Positions 26,525 through 34,326 of a stretch of DNA of 64,000 nt are shown here, one piece after another. Under the pieces are notes generated by a model, which ran no database searches, was not told the DNA's origin, and was given only the letters and a program-made list of their open reading frames with translations. Both the position numbers and the translations under genes were made by a program. The stretch covers positions 372,001-436,000 of the forward strand of contig NZ_JAUSVB010000005.1 in NCBI RefSeq assembly GCF_030814415.1, given 5' to 3'. Numbering within the stretch: position 1 is the first letter of the stretch; the number at the start of each line of letters is the position of its first letter. The DNA is from Cellulomonas humilata (GTDB lineage Bacteria; Actinomycetota; Actinomycetes; Actinomycetales; Cellulomonadaceae).

Positions 26525-27366
26525 GACACGGGCCCGTCGATCAGGCTGAGATAGACGTCCTCGAGCGTGGGCCGCAGCACCTGCAGCCCGGGGACCTCCC
26601 CGCCCAGCGTGCCGGTCAGCTCGACGACGGTCTGCGTCGGGGTGTCGGTGCGGACCTCGCGCACCTGCCCGTCCTGCGTCCAGCGCACCACCGCCTGCCG
26701 CGCGGTGCGGCCGCCGAGGTCCGCCGGTGGCCCCTCCGCGACGACCTGCCCGTCGCGCACGACCACCACACGGTCGGCGAGGCGCTCGGCCTCCTCCAGG
26801 TAGTGGGTCGTCAGCAGGATCGTCGTGCCGTCGGCCGCGAGCTGCTCGATCAGGTCCCAGAACGAGCGCCGGGCCTGCGGGTCGAACCCCGTGGTCGGCT
26901 CGTCGAGGAACAGCAGCTCGGGTCGGCCGACGATGCCGAGGGCCACGTCGAGCCGACGCCGCTGCCCGCCGGACAGCTGCCGCGCGCGCGTCTTCACCTT
27001 CTCCTGCAGGCCGACGGACGCGATCACCTCGTCGGGATCGCGCGGGTCCGGGAAGAACCGCGCGAAGTGACGGACCAGCTCGGCGACCGTCGCCTCGGCG
27101 AGGTCGTTGTTGCTCTGCAGCACGATGCCGAGCCGCGAGCGCCACGCCCGGTCGCCGTCCTGCGGGTCGCGTCCGAGCACCCGCACGTCGCCGCCGTCCC
27201 GCGACCGGTAGCCCTCGAGGATCTCCACGGTCGTGGTCTTCCCGGCGCCGTTGGGCCCGAGGATCGCCACGACCTCGCCGTGCGCCACGTGCAGGTCCAG
27301 CCCGTCGACCGCACGCTTCTCGCCATAGAGCTTCCGGAGCCCGGCGACCTCGACGGCGTGCGGCAC
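26521..27366 (-). CDS. ABC exporter ATP-binding protein
   Basis: ATPase of 281 aa for the downstream permease. Walker A GPNGAGKTT, signature LSGGQRRR, Walker B LLFLDEPTTGFDPQA and H-loop LLTTHYLEEAE are intact. The C-terminal 70 residues form the regulatory extension seen in drug exporters. It is related to the other ABC exporter ATPase of this window at about 9 kb (both share a similar LGIVLQS or VGVVLQS stretch). It begins the operon and starts five bases before the end of the aminotransferase gene upstream. Confidence 0.88.
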   Translation of the reverse strand: MPHAVEVAGLRKLYGEKRAVDGLDLHVAHGEVVAILGPNGAGKTTTVEILEGYRSRDGGDVRVLGRDPQDGDRAWRSRLGIVLQSNNDLAEATVAELVRHFARFFPDPRDPDEVIASVGLQEKVKTRARQLSGGQRRRLDVALGIVGRPELLFLDEPTTGFDPQARRSFWDLIEQLAADGTTILLTTHYLEEAERLADRVVVVRDGQVVAEGPPADLGGRTARQAVVRWTQDGQVREVRTDTPTQTVVELTGTLGGEVPGLQVLRPTLEDVYLSLIDGPVS

Positions 27367-27371
27367 GGCTG

Positions 27372-28601
27372 TTACTCGGCCTCGGCCAGCAGCGACTGGA
27401 TCCGGGTGACGCCCTCGACCAGGTCGGCGTCGCTCAGCGCATACGACAGCCGCAGGTAGCCGCTCGGTCCGAACGCCTCACCGGGCACCACGGCGACCTC
27501 GGCCTGCTCGAGGATGAGCGTGGCCAGCTCCGCCGACGTCCGCGGGGTCACCCCGCGGATCGTGCGGCCCAGCACGCCCTCGACGGACGGGTAGACGTAG
27601 AACGCCCCCTGGGGCGCGGGGATCCGCACCCCGTCGATCTGCGACAGCATCTCCACGATCGTGCGCCGACGGCGGTCGAACGCGGTCCGCATCTCCTCGA
27701 CCGCCGCGAGGTCGCCGGTGAGCGCGGTGATCGCGGCCCGCTGCGACACGTTCGCGACGTTGGACGTGAGGTGCGACTGGAAGTTCGTCGCGGCGGTGAT
27801 CACGTCGGCGGGGCCGATCATCCAGCCGACCCGCCAGCCGGTCATCGCGTAGGTCTTGGCGACGCCGTTGACGACGATCGTCGTGTCCGCCAGCTCCGGC
27901 ACCGCGCGGACGATGGGCGTGAACACCGCGTCGTCGTAGGTGAGGTGCTCGTAGATCTCGTCGGTGATGACCCAGACGCCGTGCTCGAGGGCCCAGCGCC
28001 CGATCGCGGCGGTCTGCTCGGGGGAGTACACCGCACCCGTCGGGTTGGACGGGGAGCAGAACAGCAGGACCTTGGTCCGCGGCGTGCGCGCGGCCTCGAG
28101 CTGCTCGACGGTCACCAGGTAGCCCTGGTCGACGCCGGCGAACACCTCGACGGGCACGCCACCCGCCAGCCGGATCGCCTCGGGGTAGGTGGTCCAGTAC
28201 GGCGCCGGCAGCAGCACCTCGTCGCCCGGGTCCACGATCGCCGCGAACGACTGGTAGACCGCCTGCTTGCCCCCGTTGGTGACCAGCACGCTCGACGGCT
28301 TCACCTCGTAGCCGGAGTCGCGCAGCGTCTTCGCGGCGATCGCCTCGCGCAGCGCCGGCAGACCGGCAGCCGGCGTGTAGCGGTGGTTGACGGGGTCCTT
28401 GGCCGCCGCGACCGCGGAGTCGACGATGTAGCCGGGCGTCGGGAAGTCGGGCTCTCCGGCGCCGAAGCCGATGACGGGGCGGCCGGCGGCCTTGAGCGCC
28501 TTGGCCTTGGCATCGACGGCCAGCGTCGCGGACTCGGCGATCGCGGCCAGTCGGGCGGACACACGGGGACGGGGAGAGGTCTGCTCGCTCACGGGGCCCA
28601 T
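27372..28601 (-). CDS. Pyridoxal-phosphate aspartate aminotransferase (class I)
   Basis: PLP enzyme of the AspC/AspB type exchanging amino groups between aspartate and 2-oxoglutarate. The PLP lysine is Lys249 ([18 protein letters not shown]); the substrate motifs [22 protein letters not shown] and ITDEIYEHL are all present, and the C-terminal Arg lies in YLRLSYA. ATG 28601 gives 409 aa. A GTG nine bases later (28592) is an alternative; neither has a clear ribosome site. Bacterial AspAT genes are often found just upstream of tRNA-Trp/secE in actinobacteria; here it is divergent from them. Confidence 0.88.
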   Translation of the reverse strand: MGPVSEQTSPRPRVSARLAAIAESATLAVDAKAKALKAAGRPVIGFGAGEPDFPTPGYIVDSAVAAAKDPVNHRYTPAAGLPALREAIAAKTLRDSGYEVKPSSVLVTNGGKQAVYQSFAAIVDPGDEVLLPAPYWTTYPEAIRLAGGVPVEVFAGVDQGYLVTVEQLEAARTPRTKVLLFCSPSNPTGAVYSPEQTAAIGRWALEHGVWVITDEIYEHLTYDDAVFTPIVRAVPELADTTIVVNGVAKTYAMTGWRVGWMIGPADVITAATNFQSHLTSNVANVSQRAAITALTGDLAAVEEMRTAFDRRRRTIVEMLSQIDGVRIPAPQGAFYVYPSVEGVLGRTIRGVTPRTSAELATLILEQAEVAVVPGEAFGPSGYLRLSYALSDADLVEGVTRIQSLLAEAE

Positions 28602-28689
28602 AGTGGCAGAGGTCACGTCGGGGGGTGCCAGGCGATATCGGTGGGTGACACGTTGCCCGGGCCCACCCACACGAGGCCGCGGGGGACGG

Positions 28690-28719
28690 TTCGACCCACG
28701 CGCGCTCGTCGCGTACAGT
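28690..28719 (+). promoter_or_regulatory. Promoter for tRNA-Trp/secE/nusG
   Basis: TTCGAC and TACAGT are 18 bp apart, about 127 bases before the tRNA. This is the best promoter-like pair between the divergent aminotransferase and tRNA-Trp genes. Confidence 0.5.
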
Positions 28720-28846
28720 GGACCCCCGGCGGTTGACGTCCGCCATGATGAGCCGTGCCCCGGAGAACTCCGGTAGCTGCACGGACCCCCTCCGGGTGGT
28801 GTCCGTGAGTGTCGCGCGGGTTGTGTCATGGGGGCCAGGCCGCCGT

Positions 28847-28919
28847 AGGGCAGTGGCGCAATTGGTAGCGCAGCGGTCTCCAAAACCGCAGGTTGCAGGT
28901 TCGAGTCCTGTCTGCCCTG
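28847..28919 (+). tRNA. tRNA-Trp (anticodon CCA)
   Basis: Acceptor stem AGGGCAG/CTGCCCT, discriminator G. Anticodon stem GCGGT/ACCGC encloses CTCCAAA with CCA at 28880-28882. It is followed by secE, nusG, rplK and rplA, the usual bacterial order. Confidence 0.95.
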
Positions 28920-29061
28920 CGCACGCGTCTGGTCCTCCGGGTTCGCCCGGTGGCCCAGGAGAAGCGAGCAGGACCGCCGGTCGGTCCGGCGCGACGCGTC
29001 GGCCCGTCCGTCCGTCAGGTTCCGAACGGAGCCTGACCACCACGAGACGTAGGGGTCAGAC

Positions 29062-29349
29062 GTGAGCGAAACAGCACCGGCTGCGGCGTCCGACGCCGAG
29101 GGTTCGGCGGCGCGCCCGTCGGCATCCAAGGCCGCCCGCAAGGGTGACTCGCGTGGCGGACTGTTCGCGCGCATCGCGCTCTTCGTCCGCCAGGTCGTCG
29201 CAGAGCTGAAGAAGGTCGTCCGGCCCACGCGGTCGGAGCTGATCACCTACACGAGCGTCGTGCTCGTGTTCGTCGCGGTGGTCATGGCCTTCGTCACCGT
29301 GGTCGACCTGGGCATCGGCAAGCTCACGTTCTGGGTCTTCGGAGGCTGA
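29062..29349 (+). CDS. secE: Preprotein translocase subunit SecE
   Basis: Small membrane subunit of the SecYEG channel, 95 aa. A basic, Ser/Ala-rich N-terminus leads to the conserved amphipathic segment [16 protein letters not shown] and one span (about residues 60-85). GTG 29062 is used. It stands between tRNA-Trp and nusG as in most bacteria. Confidence 0.93.
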   Translation: MSETAPAAASDAEGSAARPSASKAARKGDSRGGLFARIALFVRQVVAELKKVVRPTRSELITYTSVVLVFVAVVMAFVTVVDLGIGKLTFWVFGG

Positions 29350-29459
29350 CAGGTCATCGGGGCTCCGGTCCCGACGAACGAGGCTGTCGCCCCACCCGGG
29401 TCGAGCACCCACCGCACCGGCCCGCCGGTGCGCACACGCAGGAGAAAGCAGGTTCGCAC

Positions 29460-30287
29460 GTGTCGCAGGAGTCGCAGGAGCCCACCACGGGCGCCGAGGC
29501 GGAGCTCGAGGACGCCATCGCGTCGGTTGAGGCCGTCGAGTCGTCGGCTGTCGAGGACGCCTCCACCGAGGATGTCAGCGCCGACGCCACCGAGAGCGAC
29601 GAGCCGGCCGACGAGGGTGCCGAGCCTGCCGCTGACGAGGTCGACGCCGACGAGGCGGACGCCGAGGAGGACGAGCCCGACGTCGAGGAGGACCCGGTCG
29701 CCGCGTTCAAGGCGCAGCTCCGGAGCCAGCTCGGTGACTGGTACGTCATCCACTCCTACGCGGGCTACGAGAACCGCGTGAAGGCGAACCTCGAGAACCG
29801 CCGCCAGAGCCTGAACATGGAGGACTTCATCTACGCGGTGGAGGTCCCCATGGAAGAGGTCGTGGAGATCAAGAACGCGCAGCGCAAGGTTGTCAAGCGC
29901 GTCCGGATCCCCGGCTACGTGCTGGTCCGCATGGACCTCACCGACGAGTCGTGGGGCGCCGTCCGGCACACGCCGGGCGTCACCGGCTTCGTCGGCCACA
30001 CGCACCAGCCCGTGCCGCTGACGCTCGACGAGGTCTTCTCGATGCTCGCGCCGTCGCTCGAGCCCAAGCAGCCGACCACGGCCGCCGGTGCCGCGAAGGC
30101 CGCGTCGCAGATCAAGGTCGACTTCACCGTCGGCGAGTCGGTCACCGTCACGGACGGTCCGTTCGACACGCTGCCCGCCACGATCTCCGAGATCAACGCC
30201 GAGAACCAGAAGCTCAAGGTCCTCGTCTCCATCTTCGGCCGGGAGACCCCGGTCGAGCTGTCCTTCAGCCAGGTCGCCAAGATCTGA
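29460..30287 (+). CDS. nusG: Transcription termination/antitermination protein NusG
   Basis: Elongation factor that binds RNA polymerase and couples it to Rho or ribosomes. The NGN domain begins near residue 92 ([20 protein letters not shown]) and contains GYVLVRMD; the KOW domain is at about 222-275 ([18 protein letters not shown]). Residues 1-90 are an extra N-terminal region that is extremely rich in Glu and Asp, so the total is 275 aa against about 180 in E. coli. GTG 29460 is the start. Acidic N-terminal extensions occur in other actinobacterial NusG proteins. Confidence 0.93.
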   Translation: MSQESQEPTTGAEAELEDAIASVEAVESSAVEDASTEDVSADATESDEPADEGAEPAADEVDADEADAEEDEPDVEEDPVAAFKAQLRSQLGDWYVIHSYAGYENRVKANLENRRQSLNMEDFIYAVEVPMEEVVEIKNAQRKVVKRVRIPGYVLVRMDLTDESWGAVRHTPGVTGFVGHTHQPVPLTLDEVFSMLAPSLEPKQPTTAAGAAKAASQIKVDFTVGESVTVTDGPFDTLPATISEINAENQKLKVLVSIFGRETPVELSFSQVAKI

Positions 30288-30371
30288 CTGACGCTTCCCC
30301 GCGTCTGCGGGTGAGCACTGCAACCGGGTCATCGCCCACGGCGTCGGCCCACGACACGAACGGAAGTAGCA

Positions 30372-30803
30372 ATGCCCCCGAAGAAGAAGGTCACCGGCCT
30401 GATCAAGCTCCAGATCAAGGCCGGCGCGGCCACTCCTGCGCCGCCCATCGGTCCGGCACTGGGCCAGCACGGCGTCAACATCATGGAGTTCTGCAAGGCG
30501 TACAACGCGGCCACCGAGGCGCAGCGCGGCAACGTCATCCCCGTCGAGATCACGGTGTACGAGGACCGCTCGTTCACCTTCATCACGAAGACGCCGCCGG
30601 CCGCTGAGCTGATCAAGAAGGCCGCGGGTGTCGCCAAGGGCTCCCCGACGCCGCACACCGTGAAGGTCGCGACCCTCACCAAGGCGCAGATCAGCGAGAT
30701 CGCGAGCACCAAGCTCGAGGACCTCAACGCGAACGACCTCGCCGCGGCCGAGAAGATCATCGCCGGCACGGCCCGCTCGATGGGCATCAAGGTCGAGGGC
30801 TGA
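30372..30803 (+). CDS. rplK: 50S ribosomal protein L11
   Basis: Thiostrepton-region protein of the large subunit, 143 aa. The N-terminal domain has [21 protein letters not shown] and the C-terminal rRNA-binding part ends with [25 protein letters not shown] precedes the ATG. It is cotranscribed with nusG and rplA. Confidence 0.96.
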   Translation: MPPKKKVTGLIKLQIKAGAATPAPPIGPALGQHGVNIMEFCKAYNAATEAQRGNVIPVEITVYEDRSFTFITKTPPAAELIKKAAGVAKGSPTPHTVKVATLTKAQISEIASTKLEDLNANDLAAAEKIIAGTARSMGIKVEG

Positions 30804-30893
30804 ACCAGCCAGCAAGAAACAGCGGGCTGAGTCCAGCTCGCTGAGACATGTGGAAGGGCCTGAACAGCCCGACTGACCACGAAGGAGAACAGC

Positions 30894-31610
30894 ATGGCCA
30901 AGCACAGCAAGGCGTACCGCGCCGCGGTCGAGAAGATCGAGGCGGACCGCCTCTACACCCCGCTCGAGGCCGTCCGCCTCGCGCAGGAGACCTCGACCAC
31001 CAAGTACGACTCGACCGTCGAGGTAGCCTTCCGCCTCGGTGTCGACCCGCGCAAGGCGGACCAGATGGTCCGTGGCACGGTCAACCTGCCCCACGGCACC
31101 GGCAAGACCGCCCGCGTCATCGTCTTCGCGACGGGCGAGCGTGCCGAGCAGGCCCGTGCGGCCGGCGCCGACGAGGTCGGTGGCGACGAGCTGATCGACA
31201 AGGTCGCGGCCGGGTACACCGACTTCGACTCCGCCGTCGCGACGCCGGACCTCATGGGCAAGGTCGGTCGACTGGGCAAGGTCCTGGGCCCGCGTGGTCT
31301 CATGCCGAACCCGAAGACCGGCACCGTGACGATGGACGTGGCCAAGGCCGTGTCCGACATCAAGGGTGGGAAGATCGAGTTCCGCGTGGACCGTCACGCG
31401 AACCTGCACTTCATCATCGGCAAGACCTCGTTCAGCGACACGGCGCTCGTGGAGAACTACGCCGCCGCGCTCGACGAGATCCTGCGTCTGAAGCCGTCCG
31501 CCTCGAAGGGTCGCTACATCGCGAAGGCGACCTTCTCGACGACGAACGGCCCCGGTATCCTCGTCGACCAGAACAAGACGCGGAACCTGCTCGACGAAGA
31601 CGCCGCCTGA
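30894..31610 (+). CDS. rplA: 50S ribosomal protein L1
   Basis: L1-stalk protein of 238 aa. Conserved [17 protein letters not shown] and [14 protein letters not shown] are present. GAAGGAGAACAGC precedes the ATG. It ends this transcription unit at a strong hairpin. In other bacteria L1 also represses its own mRNA; I did not identify its target here. Confidence 0.96.
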   Translation: MAKHSKAYRAAVEKIEADRLYTPLEAVRLAQETSTTKYDSTVEVAFRLGVDPRKADQMVRGTVNLPHGTGKTARVIVFATGERAEQARAAGADEVGGDELIDKVAAGYTDFDSAVATPDLMGKVGRLGKVLGPRGLMPNPKTGTVTMDVAKAVSDIKGGKIEFRVDRHANLHFIIGKTSFSDTALVENYAAALDEILRLKPSASKGRYIAKATFSTTNGPGILVDQNKTRNLLDEDAA

Positions 31611-31628
31611 CGGTCGTCCTCTGCACGA

Positions 31629-31663
31629 CGAAGGCCCGGTCCCCCCTGCGGACCGGGCCTTCG
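31629..31663 (+). terminator. Terminator after rplA
   Basis: A perfect 14-bp stem (CGAAGGCCCGGTCC with its complement) and a 7-nt loop lie 18 bases after the rplA stop. It also closes the converging 31.7-kb gene. Confidence 0.8.
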
Positions 31664-31686
31664 CCGTTCGTGGGTGTGGCCGACCG

Positions 31687-32211
31687 TCAGTACGGCAGCC
31701 ACTGCGTGAGGCAGGTGCCTCGCTCGCTCGAGCACTCCAGCCGCAGCGGCCCGTCCGGGTGGACGTCGAACCGGAAGTACCCCACGTCGTCGGTCTCGAT
31801 GGTCGCGACGACACCCTCGGGCGTCCGCAGGCTCACCCGTCCCGGCGTCGCCGGCAGCAGCTGACCCTCGATCGACGACGACTCGACCTCCACCTCGACG
31901 CCGAGGTCATGACCCTCGAAGACGAGCGTGCGCGAGCTCCCGCCGGAGCGGTCGCGGACGCCGACGGGCGAGTCGAGCGCGGTGGAGTCGTAGACGAGCT
32001 CGAGCAGCAGGAGGTCCATCTCCAGCCCCGCGCGTGCGTCGACCATGCCGCGGTGCGCGCGGAACGCCACGTCGGCGCTGGCGACGACCCGGTCGTAGGT
32101 CTCTCGTTCGGTCAGGGCTGCGATCAGCTCTGCTCCGAGGGCCTCGTCGTCCACCCAGGGCGAGGCGGGGCCGGTGGAGCTGTGGGCGCGGTCATCCGAG
32201 TGCCAGGACAT
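31687..32211 (-). CDS. Small carboxypeptidase-regulatory/Ig-like beta-domain protein in sigma-subtilase module
   Basis: A 174-aa protein of uncertain function, third gene of a minus-strand operon. Residues 20-85 look helical and acidic; the C-terminal half has the pattern of a carboxypeptidase-regulatory-like beta sandwich (PGRVSLRTPEGVVATIETD then GYFRFDVHPDGPLRLEC). There is no signal peptide or membrane span, so it is cytoplasmic. Its start overlaps the 3' end of the ECF sigma gene by 20 bases, which implies coupled expression and perhaps direct binding to the sigma factor, for example as an anti-sigma or as a CHAT substrate (inference only). Confidence 0.7.
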   Translation of the reverse strand: MSWHSDDRAHSSTGPASPWVDDEALGAELIAALTERETYDRVVASADVAFRAHRGMVDARAGLEMDLLLLELVYDSTALDSPVGVRDRSGGSSRTLVFEGHDLGVEVEVESSSIEGQLLPATPGRVSLRTPEGVVATIETDDVGYFRFDVHPDGPLRLECSSERGTCLTQWLPY

Positions 32212-32821
32212 CGCGTCCTCCTTCTTCAGCCGTGGAAGCCGTCCAGGCCTTCACGTAGTTCTTGATCGCTGCCGTCTGTCGCAGGCGGGCGAGTCCACGG
32301 CCCCGGGTGGGGCCGATCGAGCCGACGGGAACGCCGAGCTGCTCCGCGATCTCCGCGTAGCTGAGCGGTGGGTCCACCGCGAGCATCAGCAGGATGTCGC
32401 GCTGGTGGTCGGGCAGCTCCGCGAGGCCCTCGCGCAGCGCACGCTCGCGTTCGACCGCCAGCATCCGCTCGTCGAGGTCGGAGTCGGACACACCGTCCAG
32501 CCGGCCGGTCTGCGGGTCGACCGGCACGGTGCGCCGGTTGACGTTGGTGACCCGGATGCACTCGTGCCGGGCCGTCGTGGCGATCCACCCGGGCAGGGCG
32601 TGCGGATCGCGGAGCTTCTCGAGGTTCTCGAGCAGGTTCAGCCACACGGTCTGTGCGACGTCTTCGGCCTGGTGCGGGGTGAGCCGGAACTGACGCACCC
32701 GCGCCACGACCGCCGGCGTGTGCCGGCGCACGATCTCGCCCCAGGCCCGTGAGTCCCCGGCCAACGCGCCCACGACCAGCGCGGGGGCGTCCCAGCGACG
32801 GTACGGATCCTCGTCATCCAT
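32192..32821 (-). CDS. ECF-type RNA polymerase sigma factor
   Basis: A 209-aa alternative sigma factor without region 1. Region 2 spans about residues 25-95 (IVRRHTPAVVARVRQF, then AEDVAQTVWLNLLENLEKL and ALPGWIATTARHECIRV); region 4 is at about 135-185 (LPDHQRDILLMLAVDPPLSYAEIAEQLGVPVGSIGPTRGRGLARLR, shown by landmarks). ATG 32821 follows GAAGGG. It lies between the subtilase gene (67 bases upstream) and the overlapping small gene. No membrane anti-sigma factor is encoded nearby, so control is likely by the module's own proteases or the small protein. Confidence 0.88.
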   Translation of the reverse strand: MDDEDPYRRWDAPALVVGALAGDSRAWGEIVRRHTPAVVARVRQFRLTPHQAEDVAQTVWLNLLENLEKLRDPHALPGWIATTARHECIRVTNVNRRTVPVDPQTGRLDGVSDSDLDERMLAVERERALREGLAELPDHQRDILLMLAVDPPLSYAEIAEQLGVPVGSIGPTRGRGLARLRQTAAIKNYVKAWTASTAEEGGRDVLALG

Positions 32822-32888
32822 GTCTGCATCCCTTCGTCCTGCGACTCGGGTGCCATCATGGCGCGCGGTGGGAACGGTGCCCAGCACT

Positions 32889-34295
32889 TCAGACTCCCGG
32901 CAGGATGTCGAACGTCTGGCCGAAGTCCGGCATGGCTCGGCCGGTGGCCAGCAGCTGGACGTACGCCTGGCGTGCGGAGAGTCCCCGCTCGTGCATGAGT
33001 CGCGCCACCGCCCCGGCCACCTGCGGGGCCGCGAACGACGTCCCGCTCCAGCGCGAGAACGCGTCGGCGGGGAAGGACTCGGGGTCCTCGGTGAAGTCGG
33101 GGGACTGCTCGCCCTCGACATAGGTCGACAGCACGCCCTCGCCGATGGCGGAGCAGTCCACCCACCAGCCGCGGCTCGAGAACGCGCTCGGTCGCAGGTC
33201 CGCGGTGAGCGCGCCGACGGAGACCACCCGGCGGAACGCTGCCGGCCAGGTGGGCGTGGTGTCGCCGAAGTTGCCGGCCGCGGCGACGATCAGCGCGTCC
33301 TCGCCCCGCTCGCGCTCGATCTCGCGGACGGCGTCGAGTGCGGCGGCCATCGCGAGCGACGGCTGGTCGTACTGCGTCTGCGTCCCGAGCGACAGGTTGA
33401 CGATCTGTGCGCCGTCGCGGATCGCGCGGACGATCGCGCAGGCTACGTCGATCTCGCTGCCGGTCCCACCCGTGCCGAGCGCGCGGTACATCGTGATGTC
33501 GGCGGTCGGCGCGACCTGGGCGACGACGCCGCTCACGAACGTGCCGTGCCCGGCGGAGAAGTCGAGGAAGCCGTCCAGCGGGTCGGCATCGAGCGGGTCG
33601 ACGTTGATGTCGTCGGCGTGCGTGGCCGGGTCGTTCTGGGTGACCCGCGGGATACCCGTCAGCCATCCGTCGCCGCGCAGCGCACCGTCGATGCCCGTGT
33701 CGATCACCGCGACGCGTGCACCGTCGCCCTCACCGGTCGCGAACGTGGCGTACGAGTCGAAGTCGCCGATCGTCGGCACCGCGACGCCGCTGAACGGCTT
33801 CACGATCGGTCCGAGCGGGGCGATGTGGGTGAGCGAGGCGGCGAACCCGCGGGCACGCAGCTCGCTGACGGTGTCCTCGAGGTGCTCCGTCGTGGTGGGC
33901 TGCTGGGTGACCAGCCGGACCAGTCGGCTCTCGAGGTCCGCACAGCCGAGCTCGGCCTCGACGAGCCCACGACGCTGGACGTACGTGCGCACGCCACGGT
34001 CCTGCCAGGACGACTCGGTCACCAGGATCTCCCCGGTCACCACCATCGTCTCCAGCCCGTTGTCCTTGACGAGCACCGCGAGCCGGGTCGCGTGGCGCAG
34101 GTTCCACCGCTCCTGGACCGCAGAGTTCAGCCGGCGACGGAGTCCCGCGTCCGTCCGGCGTTGTGCCAGCTCGTCGACCTGTCGTTGCACGCGCTGCCGT
34201 ACTCGCGCCGGGACAGGCTCGACGGCCGCCCCGGTCCGGTAGTCGCGCCCGAAGGGTCGTCCCGGGATACGGGGTTCGTCCGATGACGTGCTCAC
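32889..34295 (-). CDS. Intracellular S8 (subtilisin-like) serine protease
   Basis: A 468-aa subtilase. The catalytic triad is Asp199 (VAVIDTGID), His250 (GHGTFVSGVVAQ) and Ser420 (SGTSFAAPQVAG), with Asn342 (AAGNFGD) as oxyanion residue. There is no signal peptide or membrane span; residues 1-170 form an extra N-terminal region with predicted helices, perhaps a propeptide-like or interaction domain. GTG 34295 has AAGGAG five bases upstream. It is the first gene of an operon with the ECF sigma factor and faces the CHAT gene with only 31 bases between the starts, so both promoters lie in that gap or inside coding DNA. Confidence 0.87.
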   Translation of the reverse strand: MSTSSDEPRIPGRPFGRDYRTGAAVEPVPARVRQRVQRQVDELAQRRTDAGLRRRLNSAVQERWNLRHATRLAVLVKDNGLETMVVTGEILVTESSWQDRGVRTYVQRRGLVEAELGCADLESRLVRLVTQQPTTTEHLEDTVSELRARGFAASLTHIAPLGPIVKPFSGVAVPTIGDFDSYATFATGEGDGARVAVIDTGIDGALRGDGWLTGIPRVTQNDPATHADDINVDPLDADPLDGFLDFSAGHGTFVSGVVAQVAPTADITMYRALGTGGTGSEIDVACAIVRAIRDGAQIVNLSLGTQTQYDQPSLAMAAALDAVREIERERGEDALIVAAAGNFGDTTPTWPAAFRRVVSVGALTADLRPSAFSSRGWWVDCSAIGEGVLSTYVEGEQSPDFTEDPESFPADAFSRWSGTSFAAPQVAGAVARLMHERGLSARQAYVQLLATGRAMPDFGQTFDILPGV

Positions 34296-34313
34296 ATGCA
34301 CTCCTTGCTCGCC

Positions 34314-34319
34314 TAGACT
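34314..34319 (+). promoter_or_regulatory. Candidate -10 box for the CHAT gene
   Basis: TAGACT ends seven bases before ATG 34327, which would make the CHAT mRNA leaderless. The matching -35 region would overlap the first codons of the divergent subtilase gene and shows no TTGACA match. Confidence 0.35.
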
Positions 34320-34326
34320 CCGAAAG

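Noticed and set aside
29247..31814. An 855-codon minus-strand open frame over secE, nusG, rplK and rplA
   Set aside because: It covers four clear genes on the other strand and encodes only low-complexity text.
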